From assembly GCF_002287175.1 (NCBI RefSeq), contig NZ_LMVM01000003.1, positions 24,782 to 88,781 on the forward strand: 64,000 bases of DNA. Direction: 5' to 3'. Under the pieces are notes generated by a model. The model worked only from the letters and a program-made list of their open reading frames with translations, was not told the origin of the DNA and searched no databases. Position numbers and translations under genes: made by a program. The stretch comes from Methanobacterium bryantii (GTDB lineage: Archaea > Methanobacteriota > Methanobacteria > Methanobacteriales > Methanobacteriaceae). Shown one piece after another: positions 1 through 9,575 of the stretch (its first letter is position 1; every line of letters starts with the position of its first letter).

Positions 1-422
1 ATCTTTTTTGTTAGGTTTTTGAGCACCACGTTGTACAGTATCCCACCGGCCATTATAGCCACTATAAAAACAACCATCCCCCAGTTTGAATATAATACCA
101 GCAGAGAAACTAAAAATAAACTGTAAAAAGCAAATACAAAGGGATATCTATCAGCTTTCCTTTTTAAAAAAGTAGCCCTTTCTGAATTATTTTTAATATC
201 CTTATCGATATCTTTATAGTAATCGTAGCTGTAAATTATCAAAGGCAGCAAATATGATATTAGCAGCATGGGTATAGAAATTTTGATATCCAAAATAATC
301 GATGTGGATATTATAAAACAGGGACTGCACAGTGCAGCTAAATATCCTCCATAGGTAATTTCATTTTTTAAATATTTCAAAGATTTAAATTCAATATTTC
401 TATAATTGGCGTTCGAATGCAT
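1..422 (-). CDS. UbiA-like prenyltransferase family membrane protein, N-terminal part (cut by window edge)
   Basis: The gene runs off the left edge, so only the first 140 residues are visible. Translation shows hydrophobic segments near residues 25-65, 95-112 and 116-130. Between the first two lies the motif YDYYKDIDKD (residues 66-75), with aspartates at 67, 71 and 75. This resembles the first Asp-rich Mg-prenyl-diphosphate motif (NDxxDxxxD) of UbiA prenyltransferases. The segment GGILYNVVLK after the third helix also resembles the LYxxxLK element of that family. The start is ATG at 422, with a GGAGG ribosome site at 430-434, seven bases upstream. In methanogens such proteins attach prenyl chains to lipids or aromatic substrates in the membrane; the substrate here cannot be told. 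The second Asp motif lies outside the window, so the family call is moderately sure. Confidence 0.6.
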   Translation of the reverse strand, partial: MHSNANYRNIEFKSLKYLKNEITYGGYLAALCSPCFIISTSIILDIKISIPMLLISYLLPLIIYSYDYYKDIDKDIKNNSERATFLKRKADRYPFVFAFYSLFLVSLLVLYSNWGMVVFIVAIMAGGILYNVVLKNLTKK

Positions 423-693
423 ATTTTTTCCTCCAGATTTTAATACAATTTTAAACATATTTCACTGATTAATAGATATTGACTTCTTGATATTGAATTC
501 TTATTATCTGTTTATTTAGGCGAAAAAAACAAATAAATAAAAGTAATACAATTTTTACGTATAAATAATAACTATTGTTTAAAAATAAACTTTTTTATGA
601 ACATATAAGTTAAACTAGAGTCATATATCAAGTTATACTTAAATAATATAAAAAACAAAGTTTAAAAAAGTTTAAATCGGAGAAAAATATCAA

Positions 694-2403
694 ATGAACG
701 TATTTGCATTAATTTCACTGGTAGCCTTTATGGTGTGTTTTTTTCTTGGTAATTTTATTTACCATAAAAATCCAAAAAGCCGATTAAATACTATAATTGC
801 GTTAACATGTATATTTGTAGGATTTCTAGCGTTTATAGAATTTGAATACAGGCATGCTGAAACCTTTCAGACAGCATTTTTCTGGTTAAAAATCAGTACC
901 TTATGGCCAATAGTCCCTTCCTTACTTCTGCATGTCTCATTGATATTTACTAAATCTTCCTATTTAAAAAATAAATTAACCTATCTTTTAATGTACCTGC
1001 CTGGAATCGCCATTTCTGCAGTTGGATTAACCACTGATTTACTTATATCCGGCGCTTCAAAAGAATACTGGGGATGGACTTACATTGTTCCTACAAATGT
1101 AACTCTATATAACATCATGTCACTGTGGACAGTTGTTGCAGTGGTTTTAGCTGGAGGAATATGTTTTGCATATTATCTAAAATCATACGATTTAAAGAAA
1201 AAACAGGCTAAATACATCCTTGCAGGCCTTTACATACCTTTCTTTATAAGTTTAGCCACAGACTTCATGTTACCCATTGTATTTTTAAGGGTACCTGAAC
1301 TGACAATGACCACCATGACCATGGGAATCACCCTTATGAGCTATGGGATCTGGAAATATAAATTTCCTGCACTTACTCCTGCCATCGCTGCAGATAGCAT
1401 TGTGTCTACCATGTCAAACTTTTTCTTTTTACTTGATGATGACCTGCTTATAGTAAAGGTTAATCAGGCAACTATGGATCTTTTAGGGGTTGTTGATTCA
1501 GAATTAGTTGATAAACCTCTTAACACTGTTTTTGCAGAGGATCAAAAGTCTTTATTTAAAAAAAATCCATTTAACGGCGATAAAAAATCAATAACTAATA
1601 TAGAAACCATGTTCAAGGCTAAAAATGGTCAGTTAATTCCAGTATTTTTGTCCCTCTCCCAAATTGAAATTGATAACTCCCAAACATTGGGGATAGTTTG
1701 TATTGGTAATGATATTACTGATATTAAATTGGCAGAAAATAAAATTAAAGCATCCCTTGAGGAAAAAGGGCTGCTACTTCAAGAAATCCACCACAGGGTT
1801 AAAAATAATTTACAGATTATAAGCAGCCTGCTCAGCCTCCAATCTAAATATGTAAAAGATGAAGAAGATCTTGAACTTTTTAGAGAAAGCCAAAGCAGAG
1901 TTAGATCTATGGCATTTATCCATGAACAGCTGTATCAATCATCAGATTTTACAAATATTGAATTTGGAACATATGTTAAAAATCTAATAAATTATTTGTC
2001 CTATTCATATTCCATAGATTCTTCTTACATAAACTTTAACTTAGATATTGATGATGTTTCACTGGATATCAATACAGCAATTCCGTGTGGTTTAATTATC
2101 AATGAACTTGTAACTAATTCGTTAAAATATGCATTTCCAGCAGATAACTGCGGTAAATCATCTGGTACAATTTTAAATGAGATATGTATATATTTACATT
2201 CTTATAAAGAAGATAAATTCATTTTAGTTATAAGCGATAATGGTGTTGGATTACCAGAAAGTACTGATTTCAAGAATAGTAACACTTTAGGTTTATTACT
2301 AGTAAACAGTCTTGTAGATCAACTAGAGGGTTCTATAGAACTTGACAGAACTAATGGAACTAGATTTAGACTAATTTTCAATAAATTAGATTATAAAAAT
2401 TAA
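694..2403 (+). CDS. Membrane sensor histidine kinase (7TM sensor, PAS, HisKA_2, HATPase)
   Basis: 569 residues. Seven hydrophobic segments fill residues 1 to about 225, matching the N-terminal 7TM region found in many archaeal kinases. A PAS domain follows (about 235-355), ending in GNDITDIK, which is typical of the PAS C-terminus. The dimerisation/phospho-acceptor region is of the HisKA_2 type: EIHHRVKNNLQ at about 364, with His-367 (or 366) the likely phosphorylated residue. A HATPase_c domain has its N box at NELVTNSLKYAF and its G box at DNGVGL. The 7TM part probably senses a small molecule or membrane state and passes phosphate to a response regulator, but no regulator is adjacent. Single-receiver proteins at 20.7 and 60.6 kb are possible partners by inference only. 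ATG at 694 has GGAG eleven bases upstream, and a TATA-like element lies near 640-650. Confidence 0.85.
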   Translation: MNVFALISLVAFMVCFFLGNFIYHKNPKSRLNTIIALTCIFVGFLAFIEFEYRHAETFQTAFFWLKISTLWPIVPSLLLHVSLIFTKSSYLKNKLTYLLMYLPGIAISAVGLTTDLLISGASKEYWGWTYIVPTNVTLYNIMSLWTVVAVVLAGGICFAYYLKSYDLKKKQAKYILAGLYIPFFISLATDFMLPIVFLRVPELTMTTMTMGITLMSYGIWKYKFPALTPAIAADSIVSTMSNFFFLLDDDLLIVKVNQATMDLLGVVDSELVDKPLNTVFAEDQKSLFKKNPFNGDKKSITNIETMFKAKNGQLIPVFLSLSQIEIDNSQTLGIVCIGNDITDIKLAENKIKASLEEKGLLLQEIHHRVKNNLQIISSLLSLQSKYVKDEEDLELFRESQSRVRSMAFIHEQLYQSSDFTNIEFGTYVKNLINYLSYSYSIDSSYINFNLDIDDVSLDINTAIPCGLIINELVTNSLKYAFPADNCGKSSGTILNEICIYLHSYKEDKFILVISDNGVGLPESTDFKNSNTLGLLLVNSLVDQLEGSIELDRTNGTRFRLIFNKLDYKN

Positions 2404-2635
2404 TGCCATTTTTAAGACTTTTATCTAAATAAAAGTACATATAACGTGTTTTAAAGGTTTATAGATCTATTTTAGTTATTATACCTAAAAAATAGGCTTA
2501 TCATCTTAATTTAATCATTTAATAGCATTCTTTAGCTTTTATAGATAAAAATATAAGTTAAAAATTATATAACTTAAATAAATAGTTTTAAATATATTTA
2601 GAAATTTCTAAACTTTTGTTTTAGAGGTGTGAAGA

Positions 2636-3856
2636 ATGAAGGCAGATGCAGTTAAAATTAAAGATGATGTATATTGGGTAGGAGTCTTTGACTGGGATTT
2701 AAGAAGTTATCATGGATACACTCTAAATGGGACAACATATAATGCTTACTTAGTATTTGGAGAAGACAAAACAGTCTTAATTGATAATACATATCCTGGA
2801 ACAGCTTCTCAAATGTGGGGTAGAATTGAAGATGCCTGCGCTAAAGAGGGAAAAGAATTCAAAATAGATATTATAATTCAAAACCATGTTGAAAAAGATC
2901 ACAGCGGGGCCCTGTCGGATGTGCATAAAAAATTTCCAGATGCACCAATATACTGTACACAAAAGGCACTAGAGGGACTTAAAAGACATTATTCCCTTGA
3001 AAATGCAAATTTCAACGTTGTCAAAACTGGAGATGAACTTGACATTGGGAATAAAAAATTAGCCTTCCTTGAAGCTCCACTGCTTCATTGGCCTGATAGC
3101 ATGTTTACACTGCTTGTTGATGAGGGTATACTATTTTCAAATGATGCATTTGGACAGCATCTAGGTTTTAAACAAAGATTAGACACTGAAATTCCAGAAG
3201 TTATATTAATGGACGCTGCCAAAAAATTCTATGCTAATTTACTTACTCCGCTCTCCCCTTTAATACTTAGAAAATTTAAAGAAGTTGAAGATTTAGCACT
3301 GCTTGATAAAATTGAAATAATTGCCCCATCACATGGCCAGATATGGACAGATCCAATGAAAATCATTGAAGCATACAGCAACTGGGCTACAGGTAAATGT
3401 AGAAATAAAGTGACCATTGTATATGACACAATGCACGGCTCAACACAAAAGATGGCCCATGCACTTGCAGAGGGAATCATGAGCGAAGATGTTGATGTGT
3501 TCATGTACTTTTTACATGAAGACGAGCGGAGTGAAATTGTAAAAGATATTTTAGATAGTAAAGCTGTCTTATTTGGGATTCCAACAATATTCAACAAACC
3601 ATACCCAAGTATCGGTGACTTAATGTATTACCTTGAAGGTTTAAGGTTTGATAGAACAGGGTTTAAAAAATTAGCTCTTATTTTTGGTTCCCATGGATGG
3701 GCCGGCGGTGGAGTCAGGAAAATAGCAGGTGACCTTGAAAAATCCGGTTTTGAAGTATTTGACAAACTTGAAGTAAACTACGTCCCGGGCAAAGAAGAAC
3801 TGGATAAATGTTATGAACTGGGTAAAAATGTAGCTGTTGAGCTTAAAAACAGGTAG
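2636..3856 (+). CDS. fprA: A-type flavoprotein FprA (F420H2 oxidase, flavodiiron protein)
   Basis: 406 residues, the usual length for archaeal flavodiiron proteins. The N-terminal metallo-beta-lactamase domain keeps the di-iron ligands: H84-x-E86-x-D88-H89 (HVEKDH), H151 in LLHWPDSM, D170 in SNDAFG and H233 in PSHGQIW. A flavodoxin domain starts near residue 258 with the FMN loop [12 protein letters not shown]. In Methanobacteriales and Methanobrevibacter the family reduces O2 to water with coenzyme F420H2, so the enzyme protects the anaerobe from oxygen in the cytoplasm. ATG at 2636 is preceded by GAGGTG at 2624-2629. The AT-rich leader (TTTAAATATATTTA near 2587-2600) fits a strong archaeal promoter. 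It appears to be transcribed alone. The family is certain; F420 specificity is inferred from the organism. Confidence 0.93.
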   Translation: MKADAVKIKDDVYWVGVFDWDLRSYHGYTLNGTTYNAYLVFGEDKTVLIDNTYPGTASQMWGRIEDACAKEGKEFKIDIIIQNHVEKDHSGALSDVHKKFPDAPIYCTQKALEGLKRHYSLENANFNVVKTGDELDIGNKKLAFLEAPLLHWPDSMFTLLVDEGILFSNDAFGQHLGFKQRLDTEIPEVILMDAAKKFYANLLTPLSPLILRKFKEVEDLALLDKIEIIAPSHGQIWTDPMKIIEAYSNWATGKCRNKVTIVYDTMHGSTQKMAHALAEGIMSEDVDVFMYFLHEDERSEIVKDILDSKAVLFGIPTIFNKPYPSIGDLMYYLEGLRFDRTGFKKLALIFGSHGWAGGGVRKIAGDLEKSGFEVFDKLEVNYVPGKEELDKCYELGKNVAVELKNR

Positions 3857-3963
3857 ACAATTTAAGACCTAAAACTTTGATTAACCAGTATTTAATTTTT
3901 TTTCTAATTATTTTTTATGGGTTCAAAATGCATTTCTGTCATATTCATAAGTATTTTGATTTT

Positions 3964-4719
3964 TCATCCTATTTTTGAAAGAATAAATGAAACTATAAAC
4001 CCTAAAACTGTAATTAAACCTGTAAGATCATGAGTTTCTGAAAAAGCTTCCGGAATCATTGTATCTACAAGCATTGCAAGAATTCCGCCTGCTGCAAGCG
4101 CTAAAGTTAATGAGTTTACACCCTGCGGAAGCTGACTGAAGATAGCATAACCTGCAAGGGATGCTAACCCGCTGACAGCTGTAATAAGGAGCCACATACC
4201 AAATATTGAACCAGGATTCCACCCTGCATTTTTGATACCGGCTGTACTTGATAAACCCTCAGGTATATTGGATATAAATATTGCAACGACAGTTGCAACA
4301 CTTACTGCTCCCCCTGTAATTATAGTAATCCCTATAGCGATTGATTCAGGAATCCCGTCTATTACAGAGCCCACAACAATAGCTAAACAATTATCTTCTG
4401 ACATGCCGTTTGATTGAACCTGTTTACCTGAACGTTTACGGTGCTTCGCCCCATAACGCGCAAGGTAAATATTTATAACTGTAAAAATTAAGGCGCCCAG
4501 AAGAAAACCTGTAACCATATTGGGGAATCCTCCAAGGGAAAATGACTCTTCCATTAATTCTAGGGAGATTGCTGAAAGTAAAACACCTGCACCAAAGGCC
4601 ATTATGGAAGCTACGATACGCTGCGGAATTTCAAATACATATGCAAACAATGCCCCTATTAAAAGAGCGGATCCTGCTATTAAACCCCATAACCCTGCCA
4701 TAATCCATTCAGGTATCAT
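3964..4719 (-). CDS. ZIP-family divalent metal transporter
   Basis: 251 residues with about eight hydrophobic segments. Two diagnostic ZIP helices are present: helix IV with DGIPESIAIG, and helix V with SNIPEGLSSTAG. Their His/Asn/Glu/Asp residues line the metal path. A short basic loop (AKHRKRSGKQ) lies between helices III and IV, where ZIP proteins have their variable cytoplasmic loop. It has few histidines, unlike many zinc importers. The bacterial-type relatives (ZupT, GufA) import zinc, iron or manganese; which metal is carried here is unknown. The gene stands alone between the convergent F420H2 oxidase gene and the same-strand DUF6884 gene. The ribosome site is weak (GATGTGAT before ATG). 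Confidence 0.85.
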   Translation of the reverse strand: MIPEWIMAGLWGLIAGSALLIGALFAYVFEIPQRIVASIMAFGAGVLLSAISLELMEESFSLGGFPNMVTGFLLGALIFTVINIYLARYGAKHRKRSGKQVQSNGMSEDNCLAIVVGSVIDGIPESIAIGITIITGGAVSVATVVAIFISNIPEGLSSTAGIKNAGWNPGSIFGMWLLITAVSGLASLAGYAIFSQLPQGVNSLTLALAAGGILAMLVDTMIPEAFSETHDLTGLITVLGFIVSFILSKIG

Positions 4720-4781
4720 AATATCACATCTTAGTTGACTTATAGTTTTAGGGGGTTAATATATCTTTCATTAAACTAAAA

Positions 4782-5234
4782 TTAAAGTGATGCAGTGTCA
4801 ATTAAACCATTGAGTTTCTTCATCATGTGTCCAATACCTTTGCATCCATTTAACGGATTAAGAACTTCTTTTTCACTAAACAATTTTTTCATCATGTGGG
4901 TATAATAATTCCCACCAAGAATAGTGATTTTTTCGCATTTATCAAGTTCTTTAAACTTTATCTGTAAAAAAAGATTCTTTAATGTAATTGGATTTGATGT
5001 TTTATTGTGGAAACATTCAGTGTACTGTCCCTGGACAACTTCATCTGGAAATAAAAACCCATATTTAGCGGATAAAATGCACCATGAATCAAAATCTGAC
5101 TTTTTAGCGTATTGAATGCATTTTCGGGTAAATGAACCTGTATACAAATTTTCTGCTTTTACAGGGCCTGCTTCGGGATTTTCATCCCATATTTTCTTTT
5201 TCCCACATGAGATTATACATAGAGATTTCATCAT
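4782..5234 (-). CDS. DUF6884-family protein
   Basis: 150 residues. The pattern CIISCGKKK at the N-terminus, then LYTGSFTRKC, WCILSAKYGFL and a later GGNYY segment, is that of the DUF6884 family. These small soluble proteins are sometimes associated with phage or nucleotide-modification contexts. No biochemical function is established that I can name. There is no clear ribosome site: ATG ATG AAA begins right after ATATTAC. A TATA-like TTTTTAAATATG at about 5247-5260 puts the expected transcription start at or next to the first ATG. This suggests a leaderless message, with either the first or second Met as the start. It probably has its own promoter. Confidence 0.65.
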   Translation of the reverse strand: MMKSLCIISCGKKKIWDENPEAGPVKAENLYTGSFTRKCIQYAKKSDFDSWCILSAKYGFLFPDEVVQGQYTECFHNKTSNPITLKNLFLQIKFKELDKCEKITILGGNYYTHMMKKLFSEKEVLNPLNGCKGIGHMMKKLNGLIDTASL

Positions 5235-5558
5235 GTAATATTAAAAAACATATTTAAAAATAGTTTCGCTATGTCCTGGAGGTTGTAAAATCGAAGATTA
5301 CACAAAACATAACTGTTTGCATTTGAAAAATAATGTATTTAAAATATCGTTGGGTAAACTAAATATTTTTAAGATAATTCATATATCTAAATTTTAACAG
5401 AGGTATTTGTGTCGTCGAAGCGAATAGTTTTATATTTTTTAACATTTTAATATGATTATAAACCAGTTTAATTCATCTGAATCTAAAATAATAACTAAAT
5501 TAGGCCTTAATTTGCTTAAAATACCCATATAAATATATATAATAAAGAAAACATAAAT
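5235..5558. other. Gene-free divergent promoter region
   Basis: 324 bases between two divergently transcribed genes. It holds the TATA element of the left gene (about 5247-5260) and a TATA-like run for the right gene (5526-5541, TATAAATATATATA). I see no reading frame, repeat or strong hairpin in the middle. Confidence 0.5.
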
Positions 5559-5579
5559 ATGATAAATGGGGACTTAAGT

Positions 5580-6023
5580 ATGAAATGTGAAGAAAACATA
5601 GAGCTTGAAGTTATGGATATGCTTAAAAAGTATGCAAAAGCATACGCAGACAAAGATATTGATGCTATGGTAGATCTGTTTATAGATGATCCTAATATTG
5701 TAGCGATAGGTACAGGCACTGATGAATGGGTTCATGGCCGTGAAGAGCTTAGGGAAGGATTTAAACGTGATTTTGCCCAGGCCGATAATATCCAGGTTAA
5801 ATTTGAAAAGGTTACTATTCAATATGAAGGCAATGTAGCATGGTTATCAGCGTTGATGACAATGTACGCCGTAATTTCAGGAAAAGAAGTGCTACTTTCA
5901 GGGCGGTTAAGCATGGTTCTTGAAAATAAAAGGAATAAATGGTTATTTGCACACCTGCATTTTTCTTTACCTGCAAATCAACAGGAAGTAGGGCATTCCT
6001 TCCCAGAATGGATTATAAGCTGA
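5580..6023 (+). CDS. SnoaL-like / NTF2-fold protein
   Basis: 147 residues from the start chosen here. The opening helix MDMLKKYAKAYADKDIDAMVDLF, then the strand region FIDDPNIVAIG and the later WLSALMTMYAV and WLFAHLHFSLP strands, follow the cone-shaped NTF2/SnoaL fold (DUF4440/SnoaL_3 type). Such proteins bind small hydrophobic ligands or act as isomerases or hydrolases. No catalytic residues can be assigned here. An in-frame ATG at 5559 is also possible. I prefer ATG 5580 because a GGGGA lies just upstream, and because the TATA run at 5526-5541 predicts transcription starting near 5558, which gives a short leader. It is convergent with the holin-phosphodiesterase gene, 12 bases away. Confidence 0.65.
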   Translation: MKCEENIELEVMDMLKKYAKAYADKDIDAMVDLFIDDPNIVAIGTGTDEWVHGREELREGFKRDFAQADNIQVKFEKVTIQYEGNVAWLSALMTMYAVISGKEVLLSGRLSMVLENKRNKWLFAHLHFSLPANQQEVGHSFPEWIIS

Positions 6024-6035
6024 TTAATTAAATAC

Positions 6036-8228
6036 TTATTTATTTTCAGTATTTAACCATAGTTCATCTAACTTACTTTTTAAAACATTGTGAAGTTTTT
6101 CAGCCCCTACTATTTCTTCTTTTTCTAAATTCCAGCTCGATGGATATAATAAGAATGGTTTGGACTGTTCACCACCTAATCCTCCATGACTGCCTATCAG
6201 TTCTTCAAAAGCAGCTACTTCATTTTTTTCACTGTCATATAGGCTGTTTACCAGAATATCTGGTACATATTTAAAACTGTCTGTCCTTTTTAAATGTAAA
6301 GCTGCGTTTTTTCCAAAACCTTTAAGCGGGTTTTCTCCTTCTATTTGATTATCTTTTAAATAATAAACTCCTTTAGATCCAATTACAATAGGTCCTTCCT
6401 CAATGGATCGAACCATTATAAATCCAATACCTTCATGTCGTATTAAACCTGGAATTAATTCAGGAAATACAGCATTGATCTCTTCAAAAGTCATTCTACT
6501 TTCCCATTTTTTGAAGTAGATCAAGCCAAGGTTACCTGAAGCAAGCACAGTGACATCTGCATCTTTATGATCAATAGGTTTTTCTCGTGGTTTTACTGGA
6601 ATTTTGAGAGCTTCATTAAATTTTTCCAGCCGTTCACTTATTTTATCATCCTTATCAAGTGATTGCCAGATATTTCCAGTGAATTCTTTACCGCTTTTAA
6701 CTGCATTTTCCCGTTTTTCCTTCATCCATTTAGTTTCCTGTCTCTCAATTGACTGTTTGATATTTCCGGTGAATTCTTTACTTCCTTTGATTGCATTTTC
6801 TCTCTTTTCACTTATCCAGCGTTTTCCATCGGCAATAGGATACGTAATTACCTGACTGAAGTGATCTTCATTTGTATCGAACTCATAATATATTTTTAAG
6901 TCCTTAGGAATTAGTTCGCGTACTAACCCTTCTAAAGAAATTCCATAGCGCTGTTTAAATGTTGCTCCATTACTTTGCCCATGATCAGAAAGTATCACAA
7001 AGTGATATGGTCTTGAAGCACTCTTTCTTGCATCATCTAGGAGCAAAAATTGTTTATCTAACTGTTTAAGTGCATAAAAAGCATCACTATCTTTTGTACC
7101 TGAATGGTGTGCTATTTCATCGTAACCTACATATGTAGCATACACTGCATCAGCCCGGCCTGTAAAAATATCTCCAATGATGGTACTTGTTGTTATCTCG
7201 CGTAAAAAAACATTGGCTGTAGCCCTCACAGCTAAATAAATAATGCTGCGGTTCATTCTAGGCCTTACATCTTTTCTCCACTGCCTGAAGCGGGATGCAA
7301 TTTCCAGAAGAATGTCCCATACAAGCAGCACAATGGTACGTGCAAAGTTGTAGGGATTAGAATAGAAAAAATACCATGCCTTTGTATAAAACTTCGATAA
7401 ATCACTGAGTTTGCTGTAGGTAAATATGGCATTTAATGCATCTCCAGAAAAAAGATTAGATCTACTTGCTCCATTTATTGCAAGCAATCCTTTTCCATCT
7501 GATACACGCCGTTCAAGTAAAGGTGCATCAAATAATCCAGTAGATACCCTTAATTTATTATCATTTTCCTTTTCAACCCACCTGAAAGCAGGCATGTCCT
7601 GATTATTTCCATGAAGAATACCCGCCTGGGAAGCACCAGTTTGGGAAGATAAATCAGTTTCCCACTGAAGAATTTTATGACTCCCTTTTTCTACCCACCC
7701 TTTAAGTGTGGGCATGTATCCTTTATCTAGAGCGTTTTGTAAGACAGCTTCTGCCAGTCCATCAATTTCTAAAAATATAACGCCAGGTTTATCAGAATGA
7801 TTATTTTTTGAAAAGCGTTCAGCATATCTCCTTAAAACGGATCTGTAATAAGATGCCTCATCTCCAATAGTTAAAGCTCCAGATACAAGTGTATTAATAA
7901 GTGCTATCCCCAGAGGAACTAGAAATAAAGCTGAGTCTTTTATAGTGATTCCAGGGACAAAAAGGCTGATAAACCATATAAGCAAACCATTTAAAAGTAA
8001 TGTACCTACTCCAAAGGTAAAAACAAGAAAAGGAAGGGTATAATATGATAAAATAGGCCAAAAAATAGCATTTATTATACCAACTAATACAACTACTATC
8101 AATGCTGTTTCCCAGCTGTTAATGCTCAGTCCCGGAAGAAACCATGTCATTAACATAAGTCCTGCTACTTCTGATATCAATAGGACTAATGTACGGCCCA
8201 TCCATAGAATGTTCTGGTTTTTATCCAT
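6036..8228 (-). CDS. Membrane protein: four-helix holin-like domain fused to alkaline-phosphatase-superfamily phosphodiesterase
   Basis: 730 residues. Residues 1-125 form four membrane helices of the PF04020 type ('phage holin family, superfamily IV'), shown by FLPGLSINSWETALIV and FWPILSYYTLPF. The rest is an alkaline-phosphatase-superfamily enzyme. It has a first metal ligand in IFLEIDGLAE, a nucleophile region SSQTGASQAG, YVGYDEIAHHSG with Asp/His ligands and LSDHGQSNGA with the last Asp-His pair. Its likely job is cutting a phosphate ester of a membrane or surface molecule, with the active domain anchored to the membrane. An internal duplication (EKRENAIKGSKEFTGNI versus EKRENAVKSGKEFTGNI, about residues 465-520) sits between core motifs. 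The start is ATG with GAGGTT five bases upstream. The holin name reflects the fold only; there is no phage context. Confidence 0.75.
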   Translation of the reverse strand: MDKNQNILWMGRTLVLLISEVAGLMLMTWFLPGLSINSWETALIVVVLVGIINAIFWPILSYYTLPFLVFTFGVGTLLLNGLLIWFISLFVPGITIKDSALFLVPLGIALINTLVSGALTIGDEASYYRSVLRRYAERFSKNNHSDKPGVIFLEIDGLAEAVLQNALDKGYMPTLKGWVEKGSHKILQWETDLSSQTGASQAGILHGNNQDMPAFRWVEKENDNKLRVSTGLFDAPLLERRVSDGKGLLAINGASRSNLFSGDALNAIFTYSKLSDLSKFYTKAWYFFYSNPYNFARTIVLLVWDILLEIASRFRQWRKDVRPRMNRSIIYLAVRATANVFLREITTSTIIGDIFTGRADAVYATYVGYDEIAHHSGTKDSDAFYALKQLDKQFLLLDDARKSASRPYHFVILSDHGQSNGATFKQRYGISLEGLVRELIPKDLKIYYEFDTNEDHFSQVITYPIADGKRWISEKRENAIKGSKEFTGNIKQSIERQETKWMKEKRENAVKSGKEFTGNIWQSLDKDDKISERLEKFNEALKIPVKPREKPIDHKDADVTVLASGNLGLIYFKKWESRMTFEEINAVFPELIPGLIRHEGIGFIMVRSIEEGPIVIGSKGVYYLKDNQIEGENPLKGFGKNAALHLKRTDSFKYVPDILVNSLYDSEKNEVAAFEELIGSHGGLGGEQSKPFLLYPSSWNLEKEEIVGAEKLHNVLKSKLDELWLNTENK

Positions 8229-8360
8229 TTTTAACCTCGGATAAATGCTGATTACTAACTATAATATGAATTTTATCTGGTTATTAATCTTGTGAAGTTA
8301 TTAATTAGTATATATTTATTCTTCAACCTAGTTTTAGAATTTTTAATGTTATTATATTTA

Positions 8361-9215
8361 TTATTTAGGTGTTCTGAGGTTTATTACAGTGATTTCAGGT
8401 GGACAGTTGATTCTAAGCCAGAATATGTTTGTTCCAAGCCCGCGGTTTGTGTACTGGACCATATCTCCTACTTTGTACTTACCGACTGGATATTTTAAGA
8501 AGTGGGGACCCCTGATAAATGTTCCGATACCAGGTATCATAAATTGGCCTCCATGGGAATGGCCTGAAATCTGTAAACTGAATCTCCCTGTTGTTGAGCT
8601 GATATCTGCAAAGTCGGGTTCATGTGCAAGCAGTATTGCAGGTCCGCAAGAAGGTAATTTATTCATAATCAGATCCAAGCGGTGTTTATTTAAGGTGACA
8701 CTGTCAACACCTGCTACGTGCAGCACAGCATCTCCACGTTTTAAAGTATAAATATCATTACTGATGTCTATTATATCGCTTTCTTGCAGTATATTACGAA
8801 TTTTATCGGCTCCAAGCCAATGGTCGTGATTTCCAAGGACTGCTAGTGAAACATCCTTGGGTTGAAGTTTCTTAAGACAGTTAGTTAAATCATCTACAAG
8901 ATGATCGATTGCATAAGATACAAAATCACCGGTTATTGCTACCATATCTGGATTTTGTTGATTGACAAGATCCATGACTCCATTTAGTCTATCTGTTGAT
9001 ATCCACTGTCCTAAATGAATATCAGTGATATGTGCAATGCTGTAGCCATCAAAAGAAGGGTCCAGTCCAGGAACTGTTATTTCAACCGGCACTATTTCAA
9101 AATGACACGAATCAAATTCATGCAATCCCATTTTTTCCATGGACTTGGACATTGCCCACTGTAATTTTTCTCGTATTTTAAAATCCTTTAAGTCATTTGA
9201 AGATGTATCCTTCAT
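8361..9215 (-). CDS. Calcineurin-like metallophosphoesterase (YkuE/LpxG-like)
   Basis: 284 residues. All dimetal phosphoesterase motifs are in order: D65-x-H67 (ITDIHLG), GD at 96-97 (ITGDF), GNHDH at 128-132, a lone His in LLAHEPDF, and the closing HSHGG near residue 219 (SGHSHGGQF). The C-terminal part, with RGLGTNIFWLRINCPPEI, is like YkuE-type enzymes that act on membrane-linked phosphoesters. About fifty residues precede the catalytic domain and contain an amphipathic stretch but no clear membrane helix. The substrate is unknown. The ribosome site GGGAG lies 10 bases before the ATG. It shares orientation with the phosphodiesterase gene downstream (132-base gap), so the pair may be linked in envelope lipid or polymer metabolism. 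Confidence 0.85.
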   Translation of the reverse strand: MKDTSSNDLKDFKIREKLQWAMSKSMEKMGLHEFDSCHFEIVPVEITVPGLDPSFDGYSIAHITDIHLGQWISTDRLNGVMDLVNQQNPDMVAITGDFVSYAIDHLVDDLTNCLKKLQPKDVSLAVLGNHDHWLGADKIRNILQESDIIDISNDIYTLKRGDAVLHVAGVDSVTLNKHRLDLIMNKLPSCGPAILLAHEPDFADISSTTGRFSLQISGHSHGGQFMIPGIGTFIRGPHFLKYPVGKYKVGDMVQYTNRGLGTNIFWLRINCPPEITVINLRTPK

Positions 9216-9294
9216 TTATCAGTTTCTCCCGAGTGGTGATAATATCAAATATGTAAAATAAAATTTATAAATTAATTTAAAATTCTGAAATTCT

Positions 9295-9573
9295 TTAATC
9301 CTCCAAAAGACTCATTAAATATGCCCACATTTCAATTTCTTCCATTGCTATAAAGTCTTCGCTGCGGTATTTAGATTCTTCACTTCTAAATGGATAGTAT
9401 TCTTCGTTAAAATAGGCAGTCAAATATAAATCTCCGGATTTAAGATCTAATTCTTCTTCAACGCGATTTTTAAGTTTATTTATTGATTTTTCATCGATAT
9501 CAGTAATTTTATAAGTCACATAACACTTTTTGGGATCATCTGAAACTCCGTAATCAACAACTTTAACTTTCAT
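9295..9573 (-). CDS. Small acidic hypothetical protein
   Basis: 92 residues and strongly acidic, with a mixed alpha/beta pattern (MKVKVVDYGVSDDPKKCYVT, then a helix with KSINKLKNRVEEEL, then DLYLTAYFNEEYYPF). No known domain is recognised. It begins two bases after the stop of the hydrolase gene upstream and has its own GGAG ribosome site inside that gene's end. The two are almost certainly co-transcribed, and it may serve the hydrolase. Confidence 0.6.
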   Translation of the reverse strand: MKVKVVDYGVSDDPKKCYVTYKITDIDEKSINKLKNRVEEELDLKSGDLYLTAYFNEEYYPFRSEESKYRSEDFIAMEEIEMWAYLMSLLED

Positions 9574-9575
9574 CT

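Noticed and set aside
6036..8228. Prophage, because of the holin-like domain
   Set aside because: The four-helix family is widespread in non-phage proteins, and no capsid, terminase or integrase gene is present.
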